Source of the DNA: Perkinsus olseni
Lineage: Eukaryota > Perkinsozoa > Perkinsida > Perkinsidae
DNA: 64,000 bases
Direction of reading: 5' to 3'
Assembly: GCA_013115135.1 (NCBI GenBank)
Contig: JABANP010000064.1
Coordinates: 1-64,000 of the forward strand
The stretch's first letter is position 1, and each line of letters opens with the position of its first letter. The notes beneath the pieces were generated by a model. That model was not told the DNA's origin. It searched no databases and saw nothing but the letters and a program-made list of their open reading frames with translations. The translations under genes and the position numbers were made by a program. Positions 22,463 to 33,869 of the stretch are shown here, one piece after another.

Positions 22463-24830
22463 TTCTTAGTGCTGCTGCTTCTGCCCCATTCATCGCGGTC
22501 CTATACACTAGTCAACTTTTGCTGCTGGTTACGCACAAAAAGATGCTACACGGCAAAACTCTAGTACGGGTGTTTGGTTGTTGAGTTAATAGCGGCCAAT
22601 GGTGGCAGCTCAAGGCAGGCTCATTCCGGCGCTCTCATGCAGCTGTGGCGATGGGAGTGGCACTCACTGAGTGGGTGGCGTTGTGTGACGGTAAACGAAC
22701 GACTCTGGTATCGTTAAGAAGGGCCTCGATTGTAATTGAGGTAGATTGTGTATTATCGAATTAGTATTATTGACAGTACAGGTTACGATTAATGGGGTTT
22801 TTTCACGGACTTCTGCCTCACCTGAATCCAAGAAGCGGTCCTAGGTTAACTTGTAAAGAGGTGTAACTCGTTAAGTTGGGTCTTGGTCCACTTGACGCGT
22901 AAGAGACCATCTTTGAAGCTGAAGAAGAGAGGCATTTTCTGCTCATCGAGGAAGTCCCCATAAAAATGAAATTGCGCGATTTTGTCGTGAAACCCCTGGA
23001 CTCCTAGACGAGTAAGTCGGTTTTCTGATGAAAAAGCAGGAAACGTGAGGAATGGTATTTCGTTTGCCTTGGATTGAAGTATTGTGAGTTCGCACGGCAG
23101 TAGAATGAGAGTGTTCGTAGCTCGGATGTAAGACTGTTACGCAAAAACCCGAAGGCCGCGCAGTGTAAGAGGTCAGTAGTGTCGGGCGGTATAAGCCTGC
23201 GTAGTTGAGAAGCATCGAGTTAAGATAACTCGGCAACACAAAAAGTGTGGCATCATAAAGAAATGGATGAGAGCGTATCGTGATCCTCAAGGCCGACTCA
23301 AGTGTTCTGCGGAAGCAGCTCGGAAAAACCCGTCATAATAATAATCATTCTTTCAGCTCCTTCAACTTCTTCTCTGCGAGTGCGGCTTCGTACGACATAT
23401 CCAGCTCCTTCGCCTGAGGACCACAACAACACCATCATTGCAAGCAGCGGGGACCCTGTACCCACCTCCTTGATAGCCTCCTCGAGATCCTGCTTGGTGT
23501 TGCCGGTACGCAGGCGACCTCGGACTTCTTCCGGACTAGGTTTGCCACCATTCTCACCTACAACAGCGAGCCGGGCTCCACACAGATTGACCACGATGCA
23601 TTACTGTCATTTATACAGCGGGGTTCGGCACAAACTTCCCGGGTTCGAACCCCGCCACAAGCTTTTTCCGTATTTTTTCGGAGTGCTTGAAACCAAATGG
23701 GAGTGAAAACGATTTCGTAATTTTTTCTTCAATACACAAACCATACGCTATCGAATGGTGTCTCGCCACTTCAAACAACGTCACCGAGGAGAAATAATTT
23801 GAACGCAGGAAAACACGCAAGGTGACAATATATACTCCCCTCAGTCCGCAATTGAAAATGGTACGATCATAACTTCTCTACTGTGTTCGATTTTGATGGT
23901 GCCACAAAGCGCATAATTTGTCGAATACGCATAGTTTTATAACCAAAATTTCACACAATTTCTAATTAAGTTCAATGAAAGAGATGTGGAAATAAATATT
24001 TTCCACAACATATAGAGAGCCGACGCCGCCTCTTCTCACCTTCCAACTTAGTCTGGGACTTGGCCCTCAGTAAAGCCTGATGGGCCTTGGCCTGACACTC
24101 GAGAGACTATTAAGCCGTCATGCCTTCGCCATCCTACTTCTTTGATCAGGTTGTTGAGATCAGCCTCTTTATCAACACCCGACGGGCGAGTCACATTAGA
24201 CGCCCGTCTAGTGGGCACTTGTCCCCCAGAGGAGCTGAATCCAGGAGTCGAAGCTCATCATCCACGCATGTAAAAGATTCTTACTTCATAAAAAAGCTGG
24301 CCTGGCCTTGCTGTTGCTGTTGTTGGCTTCCCTGACGAGTGTATCGAGGAGCACTTCCTGTGGTTCTAGCAGTCTCCGCGCCCCTTCTGGTCTGCTCTCC
24401 CATACTCGGTGGCTTGGGTAGAGCAAATGAATCAGTACGAGCCTGGCGAGGCATTGGCTCGATACCCTGAAGGGAGGAGAGACTCCCTACCCTCACTGCA
24501 ATACGAACGGTCGCATCTACACCAAGTCCAGATCTGGTAAAATCTCAGCCGAACTTGACAAAGCCCAGACCAAGTCAGTGAAGCCTCAGAGCAATAACAT
24601 AAAGCCTAAGCCTTTGATCGATTTGCACTGGGCTCTATTAAGTTGCTCTTGGGTTCCACTATTTCGGCTCGCCTTTATATAATCTGGTTTGGAAATAGTG
24701 TTCTCAACATCGCCCCACCAAGAACAGCTAGGCCCCAGCCATGAGGCAAATCAAAAATGGTACACATACCTCACGGCCCGTTTTGAGATGGGATCTTTAA
24801 GCCGATATCGAGTACCACCAAGAGCTGGTA
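22463..24830. other. Gene-poor 2.4 kb with one candidate helical exon and a hairpin
   Basis: The minus strand at about 23590-23300 has a candidate exon (PSPEEVRGRLRTGNTKQDLE then EAIKEVGTGS) of the same style as neighbouring coiled-coil genes. GCGGGGTTCG at 23618-23627 and CGAACCCCGC at 23646-23655 are perfect inverted repeats; the second overlaps a T-arm/B-box-like GGGTTCGAACCCC. The rest is AT-rich or unassigned. Confidence 0.4.
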
Positions 24831-25960
24831 TCATATGGAAGGTGCCCCTTTTGCGATAGGCAGACTCACCATGGCGATTTGATACAGCTGGGCGGCGACG
24901 GAAATGACCTCCTTCTTCTCTCGGCGAGCCTTAGCTATCTCCTCCTGTTGGGCTCCGGTACCTGGCAAGCAGTCGAAGAACACAGAATGAGGCCTGCGGG
25001 CCCACTTCCGAGTGGCTTCCTCGACTTCCTTAGCGAGGTTGGCGTTCTCTTGCTCCAACCCGGCATCGGTTTTATCTGAATAAAAAGGTCCATGAATTGA
25101 ACCCACAACCTCCCGATAACCAAACGAGAAAGCCCCCCGCGCCGCCATTCTCACCCTCCCCCTTCCCAGCCTTCTTCTTGGGCACCGCTTTAGCCTTCGG
25201 AGCTGCAGCTACTGCCTTCTCCGCCGTTTCACCCGTAGCATCAGCAGCTTTCTTCTTCTTCCCGCCTCTTTTCTTCCCCTTTTTCTCGCCAGCCTCAACA
25301 TCCTCACTCTTCATCCCAGGCCTCCCTTCCCCAGCCTTCTCACCACCACCGCCCGTAACGTCACTTTTAGACATCGGCCTGGCTTGGCCAGCCCCCTCGA
25401 CCGGAGCAGACTCGTCTTTCTTAGGGGTCCGTGGGGGCTCGCGATCCCCCTTAGGGGCGGTGAGAGGGGTAGTAGAATGCCTCTTCCCTTTCTTGTCACT
25501 AATCTCCTTCGCGGGAGTTTCAACCGTCGCTCTGCCCTCTTCGGTTTCCCCACTCTCCACAGGGGCCTCTACATGCACGGCGGGAGCGCCAGAGGCCTCA
25601 GCAGGCGTGCCAGGGGTATCTCGAATCTAAGGTTGGAGCATGCAAGATACGAATGAGGTCGGGTCTTACACGTTCGCCCTCCGCGGCTTCCCCCTGGTCC
25701 TTTGAAGACACCACATTCTTCAATTTCGAAATGATCGAAGAGAACATTTTCAGGCTCAGAAATAACAACCTGCGAAGTACCGGAGTAGATACCACCACAG
25801 CCAGGCGGAGTATCTTTGCGCATGCGTGCAGGAATCTTAGTAGGTAGTGCAGACCAATGATGAGCTTTCCCTTGACCTCCACCAAGATACCACCGGTAGT
25901 TGCCATTTCACTGGAATCGGGACAGCAGCAGCAACTGTCGCGCGCCACGAAATTACCCAA
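24831..25960 (-). CDS. Low-complexity Lys/Glu/Ala-rich protein with hydrophobic N-terminus and helical C-terminus
   Basis: A start at MATTGGILVEVKGKL (ATG near 25903) leads into VSSKDQGEAAEGERVRPDLI. An intron-like gap near 25625-25650 follows, then HTPGTPAEASG, VHVEAPVESGETEEG, PKKDESAPVEGAGQARPMSK, KKGKKRGGKKKKAADATG and PKAKAVPKKKAGKGEGENGG. A downstream exon near 25070-24990 (DAGLEQENANLAKEVEEATR) is coiled coil. It is highly charged and intrinsically disordered in its middle part. No domain is recognised. The plus-strand proline/serine reading over 25097-25630 is its shadow. Confidence 0.45.
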
Positions 25961-26072
25961 CTCGGATCTGAACTGCCCTCACGAGTACAGCGGCAAAGGT
26001 TCACATAATAAGTAAGAAAAATGCATCACACAGAGTCAACTGCGGGAAGGAACGTTGAGGAAATGCAAGATT

Positions 26073-26411
26073 TCATAAGGTGTCCAAGCTTTGCAGCATC
26101 TCGTTCATGACCTTATCTCGGGATTCTCCAGCCTTCAGCAATAGCTCCATCAGAACCCTCTCGGTCTCCGTCTTCTCCTTCTTACAGGCATCGAGGGACT
26201 CGGCAGCCGCCAAGTAACTGACACCATGGCCACTCGAGAAAGTAACGAAAAGTGGGCACGCGGAATAGCGGGAAGGGAGGCATGAGTATACTCCATAAAT
26301 AAAAATAATATTGATATCACTATTTAAACTCATGTTTATATACCAAATATCGCCCAACTCATAGTGCCCAGGGTGGGCTCTACCACTCTTCCACTGGATC
26401 AGCAAAACCAT
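26073..26411 (-). CDS. Helical exon fragment
   Basis: The block about 26215-26075 (AAAESLDACK, KTETERVLMELLLKAGESRD then KVMNEMLQSLDTL) is an amphipathic helix, likely one exon of a minus-strand coiled-coil gene between the genes at 24.8-26.0 and 26.65-27.5 kb. The hydrophobic upstream part of the open frame is AT-rich and probably intronic. Confidence 0.3.
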   Translation of the reverse strand: MVLLIQWKSGRAHPGHYELGDIWYINMSLNSDINIIFIYGVYSCLPSRYSACPLFVTFSSGHGVSYLAAAESLDACKKEKTETERVLMELLLKAGESRDKVMNEMLQSLDTL

Positions 26412-26652
26412 TAGGCGACTCGCACAGTGATCTCAAATGCCCCACCATTGAAACATTTCCCCGGCACTAAGTACAGCAACAACGCCCCTGAGATCTTGTT
26501 CAGTAGCTTTCAAGCGTCCACCGGATACCAGGCCCAACAGGAGATTTAGCAAGAGCTCGTCGGTAGGGTACTGTGATACGCATTCCGTAGACACCGTCCA
26601 CTGACCACTCTCCGTGACGTTGCCACCAGCGGCGCTGCCCAGCCGGCCGATA

Positions 26653-27503
26653 CTACTTCTTATTGGCTTCCTCCATGATCGCCTTCTTCTGGGTGGCCTC
26701 CCTTCTCCCTCAGGGCCAACTCCCGACTGAGGTGATCGACACTCCGCTGCATCTGGGCCTATCTCCGCAGCCTGGTCCTGCTCTAGTCGGTCGAGCTTCT
26801 GTCGAACCTGAGGGTGAAGCGTGCAGAATACCCGACAAGTCGCTCTCGCCACATCCTCATACCTTCTTCAGCCTCAGGTGCTGGTCCACCAGCTTCTTCT
26901 CATGGTCACTAATATGCTCTTGTATCAGCTTCTGCTTCGCCTTCAATGCATGGTCCATCGACTGACCAGCCTCTTGCAGAGTAAAAGCCCGCGAGGAAGC
27001 ATCTGCCAAATACCAGGCACAAAGCGATGGAAGGTTAGATCGCGTAAACCACTTCCTGGGCGCTCTTTAACACACCTGTCGGGGCCTCATCGTCCTCCTC
27101 CTTCTTGTTGTTGCTTACTGATGTACCATCCGAGGAGGTAGCCGACTTATCAACCGTCGGCGAAGGCGGAGAGACCTATTAAGGAGGAATCCTGGTAAAT
27201 ACTGAAACCCAAGTAAATATCGGATGAACAAGGAATAGATCCAGGGTCCTCGGGAAAGCGAAGTCTGAACCCTTCCACTAGCCCACATTTACCTTGGACG
27301 CTCGAGCTGACTGTCCTCCACCAGCTCTCTCAGCCTCCATCGTAGCCGCCACTATAGCATCGATATCCCCAGCTGCCTTACTCCCCGACACCCCCTTCAG
27401 ACTCATAGAGGATTCCCTTCGCTCCTCCGCCCTCGGAGGTTCCCTTCGTGGCCCTGGTGGAGAGGCCGCATCAAACCACTGCAGAGAAGACATGCCCGGA
27501 CAG
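26653..27503 (-). CDS. Small coiled-coil protein with one frameshift
   Basis: The N-terminal exon starts at MSSLQWFDAASPPGPRREPP (ATG near 27503) and ends QSARASK before a GTAAAT donor. The next exons carry PSPTVDKSATSSDGTSVSNN-KKEEDDEAPT, then EAGQSMDHALKAKQKLIQEH-ISDHEKKLVDQHLRLKK, then VRQKLDRLEQDQAAEI. The last part reads HLSRELALREK and continues, after a one-base shift at a short G run near 26700, as EATQKKAIMEEANKK and a stop at 26653-26655. Disordered acidic N-terminus, long helical C-terminus; function unknown. Confidence 0.5.
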
Positions 27504-27734
27504 GCAACAGACAAACAAACTGCGGATGGACACAAATCTGCTCCAGAGCGAACGCTGTCGAGCATATAATATTCACTCCAGTGTTCTAGAAAACTATCCG
27601 GAGAGGGAAGGAGGGACGACGGTACTCACACCGAGGCAGCGGCCCCTCGTACCGATGATCGAGCGACGCTAGCGTCGAAGCTAGCTCTTCGGCGAAGAGA
27701 GGCTGTCTGTAGTGGAGAAAAAACCGGGAAAGGC

Positions 27735-27800
27735 GCCAGAAATATGTCCCAACAAGGATTTGAACCCGGGGTGTATTCCAACACAACACCACGGAACCAC
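27735..27800 (-). other. tRNA-like fragment with T-arm motif
   Basis: On the minus strand GGAGTGGTTCCGTGG is followed about 25 bases later by CCCGGGTTCAAATCC, the look of D-arm and T-arm promoter boxes. No matching acceptor stem can be drawn (the 3' side TTGGGAC has no 5' partner). Likely a decayed tRNA or tRNA-derived repeat; it lies in an intergenic gap before the F-box-like gene. Confidence 0.3.
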
Positions 27801-27881
27801 TCCAAAAACCAAAACACTGTCGTTGTAAATATATAACCCTGAATAAAATCTTCATACCACATCACATGAAGCGCCCCGGAA

Positions 27882-28650
27882 TCAGGCCTCCCCCCGGATC
27901 CTTGTCGTTCCAAATTCCCGTGATGGGGTGATAGGGGAAGCTCCCCGATTGGGGTCGTGGCGGGGGCCTCCATAGCGCCCGGTCACCCGCGGGATGACAA
28001 ACCTTCTCCGGATGGCTCTGAGCTCCGCGTAGTGATTCTTAACGAGTGTCTTGGGCGGAAGATTTCCCTTCAAGCCCAGCTGAGCCGCAATATTGTGCCA
28101 AAATGGCGCACAGGTGGCGTTAAGGAATTTGCAAGTGAGTTCAAGATGAACAAGATCTCCCACGCTGATGCAATAGCCCACTATTCTGTTAGTCAAGTCA
28201 ACCGGCAACTCGCACAAGTGAGGTACCGGCAGCCCATAGATCAGTGGTTCCGCACAGGTCCTCCTAAACCTGGCAAGAGTACCTCTTGCAATCTTGCCAC
28301 TTTCCTCAACGCACTGTATTCTCCGCCCCTGTCGCATACCCTCAACGATAACACTTCTCCCCAACGTCATCACTGTGAATCGACAGTCGCTTATCCGCAC
28401 CACCACATCCGAGCCATACCACTCCACCACCGCATCCTGACCTAGCCGTTGAAGCTCCCCTACGAACGCGGCCTGCAGACTCTCCAGCGTAGTCGCATCA
28501 AGGACATCAGGCGTCGGGGCAAATCGCCTCTTAACCGCTTCCCAGCGTGAGATCAGAGCCAGCGCCTGACAAGAATCTTTCAGATGCGATTCACAAAGAT
28601 ACTTCCCGCAGCACCATTGCGCAGCGCGAAGAACACTCAGCCTGCATCTT
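27882..28650 (-). CDS. F-box-like protein (one long exon)
   Basis: A single open frame of about 250 codons starts upstream of QWCCGKYLCESHLKDSC (near 28610) and ends at the stop at 27882. The middle reads VVEWYGSDVVVRISDCRFTV. The second half has an F-box-like helix set, LCELPVDLTNRIVGYCIS then GDLVHLELTCKFLNATCAPF, spaced like the L-P...L..V..LV..C..W pattern. It ends in a basic, disordered tail (RRRFVIPRVTGRYGGPRHD). If a true F-box it would bind Skp1 in an SCF ubiquitin ligase, but the match is modest. No ATG is obvious, so a 5' exon is expected above 28650. Confidence 0.5.
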
Positions 28651-28659
28651 ATTCTGATC

Positions 28660-29657
28660 TACTAATCCTGTGTATGCGTTTCATCTTGCACGAGCTCGTC
28701 ACGGGACAGCCATCACGGATACACTGAGTTGTGCAATAATAGCCAGTCGATTAACATTCCTAACCAGTCGATTGTTCATCATGACAGACAAGACTAATGT
28801 AGATTACTTTATTTTTTGTCACCCAAAGCGAATGATACGACAGAGTTGAAGAGGGCAAATACCCTGCTGAACCAAGCGAGAGCCGGACTACCTTCTCCCT
28901 CATCTGTGTCCCGTACATACCGCCAGGTGCCGCCTTTCGTCTGACCTCCTCTATCAAAGCGTCCACGACCGCCCTCTCGTCCTCCTTAATACCTTCACAA
29001 AAACCACCGGATGCCGCCTATCAGCCTTCCCCGCAGCCGAACCCTCTTGCCTTGCGAGCGCATACTCCGAGAAGGGCGTGATGAGACCCTCAGGGACCGC
29101 GGACCACGACCATCCCAGTCCACCGGGAAAACGATGGAAGTATTATTTATTTAAAAAGGAGTACTAAGGCAGCTGTTCAGCGATGGTACGACTACCCGAT
29201 CCAGCCCTGGGCCCTCCCGGCTGCAGTTGGGCCTCTATCCGATCCACACCGCTCCGAGCTCGCTGGAAGATGGTTCCAACACTCAGGGACGACGAGGACG
29301 AGGAGGAGGACATTGCGATAGAAGAAGCCCCTGACAAGCCGTGGAATTAGTATAAAAGGAGGTACAGTGATGAAGATACGACGCCAAGGACACTCTCATC
29401 CGAGCATGAAGAATTACGGTATGACAGTTGAAAAACAACACTCATTATTATTCCTCCAACGATCCGTTCTTCATGGCATTTGCCGTCCGGGTCACATTGA
29501 GGCATTCAAGATGAGCAGCCGATTCCACTATTTTTCCAGTAGCTCCGAGTCCGCAAAGACGGGACACACCTTCACGACAGGCATGCTTCTTGATCTACTC
29601 CAATCGCCAGACACCACAAAAAAGAGGACGAGGAAACACTGAATGACACACAACTGG
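28660..29657. other. About 1 kb without an assigned gene
   Basis: Scattered minus-strand fragments (28970-28870, ALIEEVRRKAAPGGMYGTQM) resemble the helical genes to the left. The acidic GACGAGGAGGAGG stretch near 29290 may encode a Glu/Asp run on the plus strand or Ser/Pro/Leu on the minus. Nothing firm. Confidence 0.3.
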
Positions 29658-30473
29658 TCAGCTGAGTTCTCCCGCGACCCGTATGAATTCATTGACTATC
29701 TCCTCTGCCATCGTCGGATCCCCCTTAACTTTGCTCATAAATTCGGATTTTACCTTCGACAGAGATCTGGCAATCTCGGATTTCCGTCGCCCCACGGCGT
29801 TGGAGACCACGCTCGACACAACTCGCCGCATCTTGGTCTCGCACTGCTCCACTACAGTGACAGGCTCCGGCTCGCAATCTTGGAAATCCGGTATTACCTG
29901 CTGCCTGGCCAAATCGATCGCGTGATCGATTTCACTAAAAGAATCTTCATCACTGCTCTCGACATGAACAACAGGAATCTTGCGTTCCCATCCAACCTGC
30001 CCTTCCGCCTGCCCGTTTCCCCTCTCGGGTACCTCCATGACCTCAAACATGCTAGTGATGACCCCCGAGGGCACCCTACCCGAACTCCGGTCGAAGTTCC
30101 TCCGCAAGCACACCTCTATCGGGCAGGCAACGAAGACACAGCAAACGCCGGCACCGGCCTCCCAAGCAGCCTTGCTCACCCTCTTCCGCATCGACCGTAA
30201 GAAGTGGTTATCGTCCATAATCACAATAGATTTTCCCGCGCGCCCCAAAATTGTCTTCATCGCTTCCAGAGCCAGCTGCCGACTTTGCCTCCAGATCTCG
30301 GGGTCAAACTCATTTTTCGACGTATCTTTCTCTCCGAGAAGCCTCCTGTTGATGGCATCATAATCAACAACATGAATCGCTTCGCTCCGCTCCAACTTTT
30401 AACTTTTCCCGCCAATGTAGACTTACCCGACGCTAGGAAGACCGCACAGGACGACTACAACATTATCCGCCAT
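29658..30473 (-). CDS. PSTK: L-seryl-tRNA(Sec) kinase (PSTK)
   Basis: The ATG at 30473 starts MADNVVVVLCGLPSVG, the P-loop strand of the PSTK/KTI12 family. After the interruption described below the frame continues ERSEAIHVVDYDAINRRLL, WRQSRQLALEAM, then the diagnostic VIMDDNHFLRSMRKR and VFVACPIEVCLRRNFDRSSG. It ends with the PSTK-type C-terminal helix (KMRRVVSSVVSNAV; EIARSLSKVKSEFM). PSTK phosphorylates Ser-tRNA(Sec) so that SepSecS can make selenocysteinyl-tRNA. The Walker A lysine region (GKSTLAGKVK) lies in another frame. One G fewer at plus 30426-30428 and one A more at 30397-30400 give an unbroken protein of about 270 residues. As read, two TAA stops interrupt it. KTI12 is the alternative, but the C-terminus favours PSTK. 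Confidence 0.82.
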
Positions 30474-31387
30474 ACGAACGAGAAAAGCTGCGAGACCAGA
30501 GATGACCCCAAGCAGTCCCTACCAGCTCCTGCAACCCAACCCGAGGAAGGGCAACCCAAAGGGGTGATGAATACATGTGGTTGTAAACACTAGATAGCCC
30601 ACTCGGGCCGTCTTCTGAGAGAAGGTGATGATGGTGTGGTAGTAATTCTCGTGGACTGTATAGATGGCAGCCTCGATAGCGTGCTGCTGGTCATCGTCCG
30701 AAGGGACCTCGGGCTTCTACTACTACCTGTCATGAAAGAAAGCGATTCTACCCAGAGCTGATGCTGGTGTGCCCTGAGCTGCGACTAGAGTCCAGCAAAC
30801 TCATACCCGACCAAAGGTGGGCCAGCATGCTGCTCATCCAGTTAACAGACACAGATACTCATGGCCGCAGCTCATCGTCATAACAGACAGGCCGAGTCAG
30901 ACCGGAAATCTACCCTCGATACCACCACAGCAGCACAGCCCAGCTCTGGACTGTATAACAGTAATGAGTTAAGGTAGAAGTCACAAGCTCGTTGATGAGC
31001 GTATCGAGGGTTGGTAGAACTCCTTAATACTGTCGTTCCACGGGAGAAATTAGCGAGGACCCTCTCATCAGAGCCCCTCTGTGACTATCAAGGGCCTCCA
31101 CCCCGTACCACACGCAGCACGACTCGGCGGAAATTGTTATACATCCTCCCTGTCTGGTAATTTGAAAACATCATGAACAATACCGTAAATCGCCTACTTC
31201 TACTGCCCCCACGCCCAATCAAACACTAATGAGACTTTCCACTGCAAGACAAGGAAGCCATCGAATAGCCTCATCACCGCCCGGCATCTCACCCCCTTCC
31301 ATCCACGAGTCACTAGTGGACGTTGATGTCCATATGCCTCGGGTCGACCTAAGATTCTCTCTCGGTATCCTAGTCTTCGCTACCACT

Positions 31388-31770
31388 CTACGCTGGCACA
31401 TCTGAGGCAACACCATCCGCGCTCCCTTCCCGAGGCCTCGCCCCGACCTGACAGGCCCATCCAGCTTGGCCGCCGCCCCCAAGCTGAAGTCGTCTCAAAA
31501 GTCCAATTCGCTCACGCTGAAGATTCCCTATAAGATCCCTCTGCTCGACTATCACCCGCACAGGAGACTCTGATGACGAAAAAAACTGCTTTTTTAACAG
31601 CGGAGCGAAGCAGCCTACTGATTTCCGCGGCGGTTTCGAACTGTTCAAGGCGACGTTGGCAACTATCAAGCTCGGCTTCTCGCGTATCCAGCTCCTTCCG
31701 GATAGATTCCACCTTCTCCTAACCATAACAAAGATACTCTCTTCATCAAGCGCACGCTCCAACCTTAGAT
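31388..31770 (-). CDS. Coiled-coil protein, last two exons
   Basis: The exon about 31720-31619 reads KVESIRKELDTREAELDSCQ then RRLEQFETAAEIS. A 49-base intron (31570-31618, GTAGGC...CATCAG) joins it to ESPVRVIVEQRDLIGNLQRE and RIGLLRRLQLGGGGQAG, ending SDVPA and a stop at 31388. Strong heptads suggest a dimeric rod. The intron carries the GCTTCGCTCCGCT element discussed in the findings. Upstream exons are probably in 31.8-32.1 kb but are not resolved. Confidence 0.5.
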
Positions 31771-33869
31771 TCCCCCAACTCTGACAACGCCACCTCCCGA
31801 GAACTCAGGGCCCGCACTAGCTCTTCTCTCAAACGGTCATCTATGCAAAAAGCGCTCGCCCGAGGAGACCACCGAGTCGACCAGTCTACTCACTTTCCGC
31901 CCTACCCTCCTCCACCCGTAGGCGCTCTTCTCCAATGACCGCAACAAGGGCGTCGCCACGAGCCCTCAAGTCCGTTATCTGGGAGGAAGGGGTCTCGACG
32001 ATTGAGGACGGTATACCATATGCCGCAATGAGGCCACCAAGCCGCGTGGCGGCTGCAGCTGTTGCCTTCGAGGTTCAAGGCAGCACTTAGTACTTTATCG
32101 CTCTAATGGTTCCACCGCCGTCCTCGCGCTACGTGGCATAGCGGTCTCATTTTTACCCTTCCTCGCTACAGACTCTTCTCGAGATTTTGCATTTACTACA
32201 GCCGGTGAACTCATCCGGTACTCATAATTATTAATTCATACCACTCCATCCCCAACTCGCAGATCCTCCCATTACCTCATCCAAAAGCCTCTGACGCTCT
32301 TCCGTGAAGTCCTTCGCTGCCCTCTCCCGATCGAGCTTGCCCGCCTCAGCCTACGTACTTCGCCTTTACACCGTAATAATGCCATACACGACCCACCGCA
32401 AGCCTCCATCGGTACACAAGGGCCGCCAACAGACTCCTCTCGTCACCAGCCCAGAGCAAGGCGACGAAAGCCCAACGCGAGTCGACCCCTCGCTGTCGTA
32501 TCTAATAACCTTAGGTTCAAGGTAATGCACAATTTGCGAGAATAATTATCGGAGCCGCCCATTTTCGTGAGAAGCATCATGGCAGCAGAGAAAACCAAAA
32601 ACCCACTTCTCATGACTCATGCAGAGCCACGCGAAAGTGACGTTTTTGTTAAATTACAGGAGCGACGATTCGTCAAAAGTCCTTTCGACGGACGTCCGCC
32701 CAGTATGATGCGTTCCATCGCTCCCTCCCCTAGCCCTACCCGATCGATCTCCGCATCTTTCTCTCGCACTCGAACCTCCATCCGCTGTCTGCCAGCTTCG
32801 ACCTTAGATACCTACTCGAGAGGGATCACAGGGGCAACTATAGCGCAGGGAGGTACCTCCTCTCGCCCTTCTCTATGCAGTGTTACCCAGGCTGACCACA
32901 CCGCCAGAGCTCCTCGGAGTATCTTATGTTGGACCTCGACGGAGAATCTTTCGGCTGTCTCTCGGACTGCACGTCGAAGAAACCGCTGCTGCTCTTGACT
33001 TTTGAGGCGACCTGACGGTAGTGGGCAAATCCGAGGTTGATCCGGGGAAGATTCGGAGAGGTAGCAAGGGTGGTTGTATGAGAAGCTCTACCCAATTCTC
33101 GAATGGTTTCTATCCGTGATTGCAGACCCAGTAGGGAAGTTACAAAGATACTCTCAGAGTCAGACAGGACCATTCGCTCCGTCTCGCGTATCTTTGCCGC
33201 CAAGTCGACCTATGACAGATTAGGTTTAACCTCCCTTCAAAGAAACGGGAAGATACGCAGAGATATTACGGCGGCGGTCAGGGCCTCTTGAAGTTCAACT
33301 ATTTCGTGGAACATCGCTTCTACTCGGCTACGAGCTTGCTGGGCCTGAGAATATCTTGAGCTCATGCGTGGAAGATACGAAACAGGTTGACTCAACCTGG
33401 TTGAGTTCGGGGTGATATTACAGACAATAATCCATGAGCTTCATCCACAAACTCTGGCTTAACTTCTCGATTGGGACCGGCCAGGTACCTGCGATCTTGT
33501 GCATCTTACGCTCGAGCATGCAAGATACAAAATAGGTCAACCAGGGCCCCTTACCATTTACACAGCCTCCGCATCCTCTCTAAGTGGCCAGATATTTCCT
33601 CCGCCTGCGATTGGCCCTCCAAGAAGGCGACACGCAAATACTCATCTTCCGCGGATCGGAAATCAGGCATGACAAGAATACCCACGGCTCTTGTGGTGAC
33701 ACGCGCAGAACCGTTGAGTAAATGCAAGATTTTTCAAGATTGGCAAGTTGAGATTATCTCCCAATGTGAAGGCTGTGACCGTCCATCGACGACTGCCGTG
33801 CTCTGCGCCTCTTAGCAGCCCCTCCACGTTGACGCTATCTCATCTGTTATTAGTATCTTTCTGTATATA
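31771..33869. other. Unresolved minus-strand exons before TCD1
   Basis: Fragments such as FVTSLLGLQSRIETIRELG (about 33145-33085, minus) continue the coiled-coil style. GTATCTT-containing strings near 33360 and 33525 resemble intron 5' ends on the minus strand. The plus-strand reading 32567-32998 (Arg/Ser rich) looks like a shadow. Confidence 0.3.
32122..32160 (+). other. tRNA-like A-box segment, copy 1
   Basis: TGGCATAGCGG at 32134-32144 fits the A-box consensus. It sits in a segment of about 38 bases that is some 80% identical to 51882-51920. No T arm follows within 60 bases. Probably the 5' part of a tRNA-derived short repeat. Confidence 0.35.

Noticed and set aside
25097..25630. Plus-strand 177-codon Pro/Ser/Phe-rich frame
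   Set aside because: Exact complement of the lysine/glutamate-rich minus-strand exon, which has the more natural composition and neighbours.
29658..30473. KTI12 or a bacterial zeta-type kinase instead of PSTK
   Set aside because: DDNHFLRSMRKR and the C-terminal K.RR.VS helix match PSTK better, and the gene sits among eukaryotic split genes.
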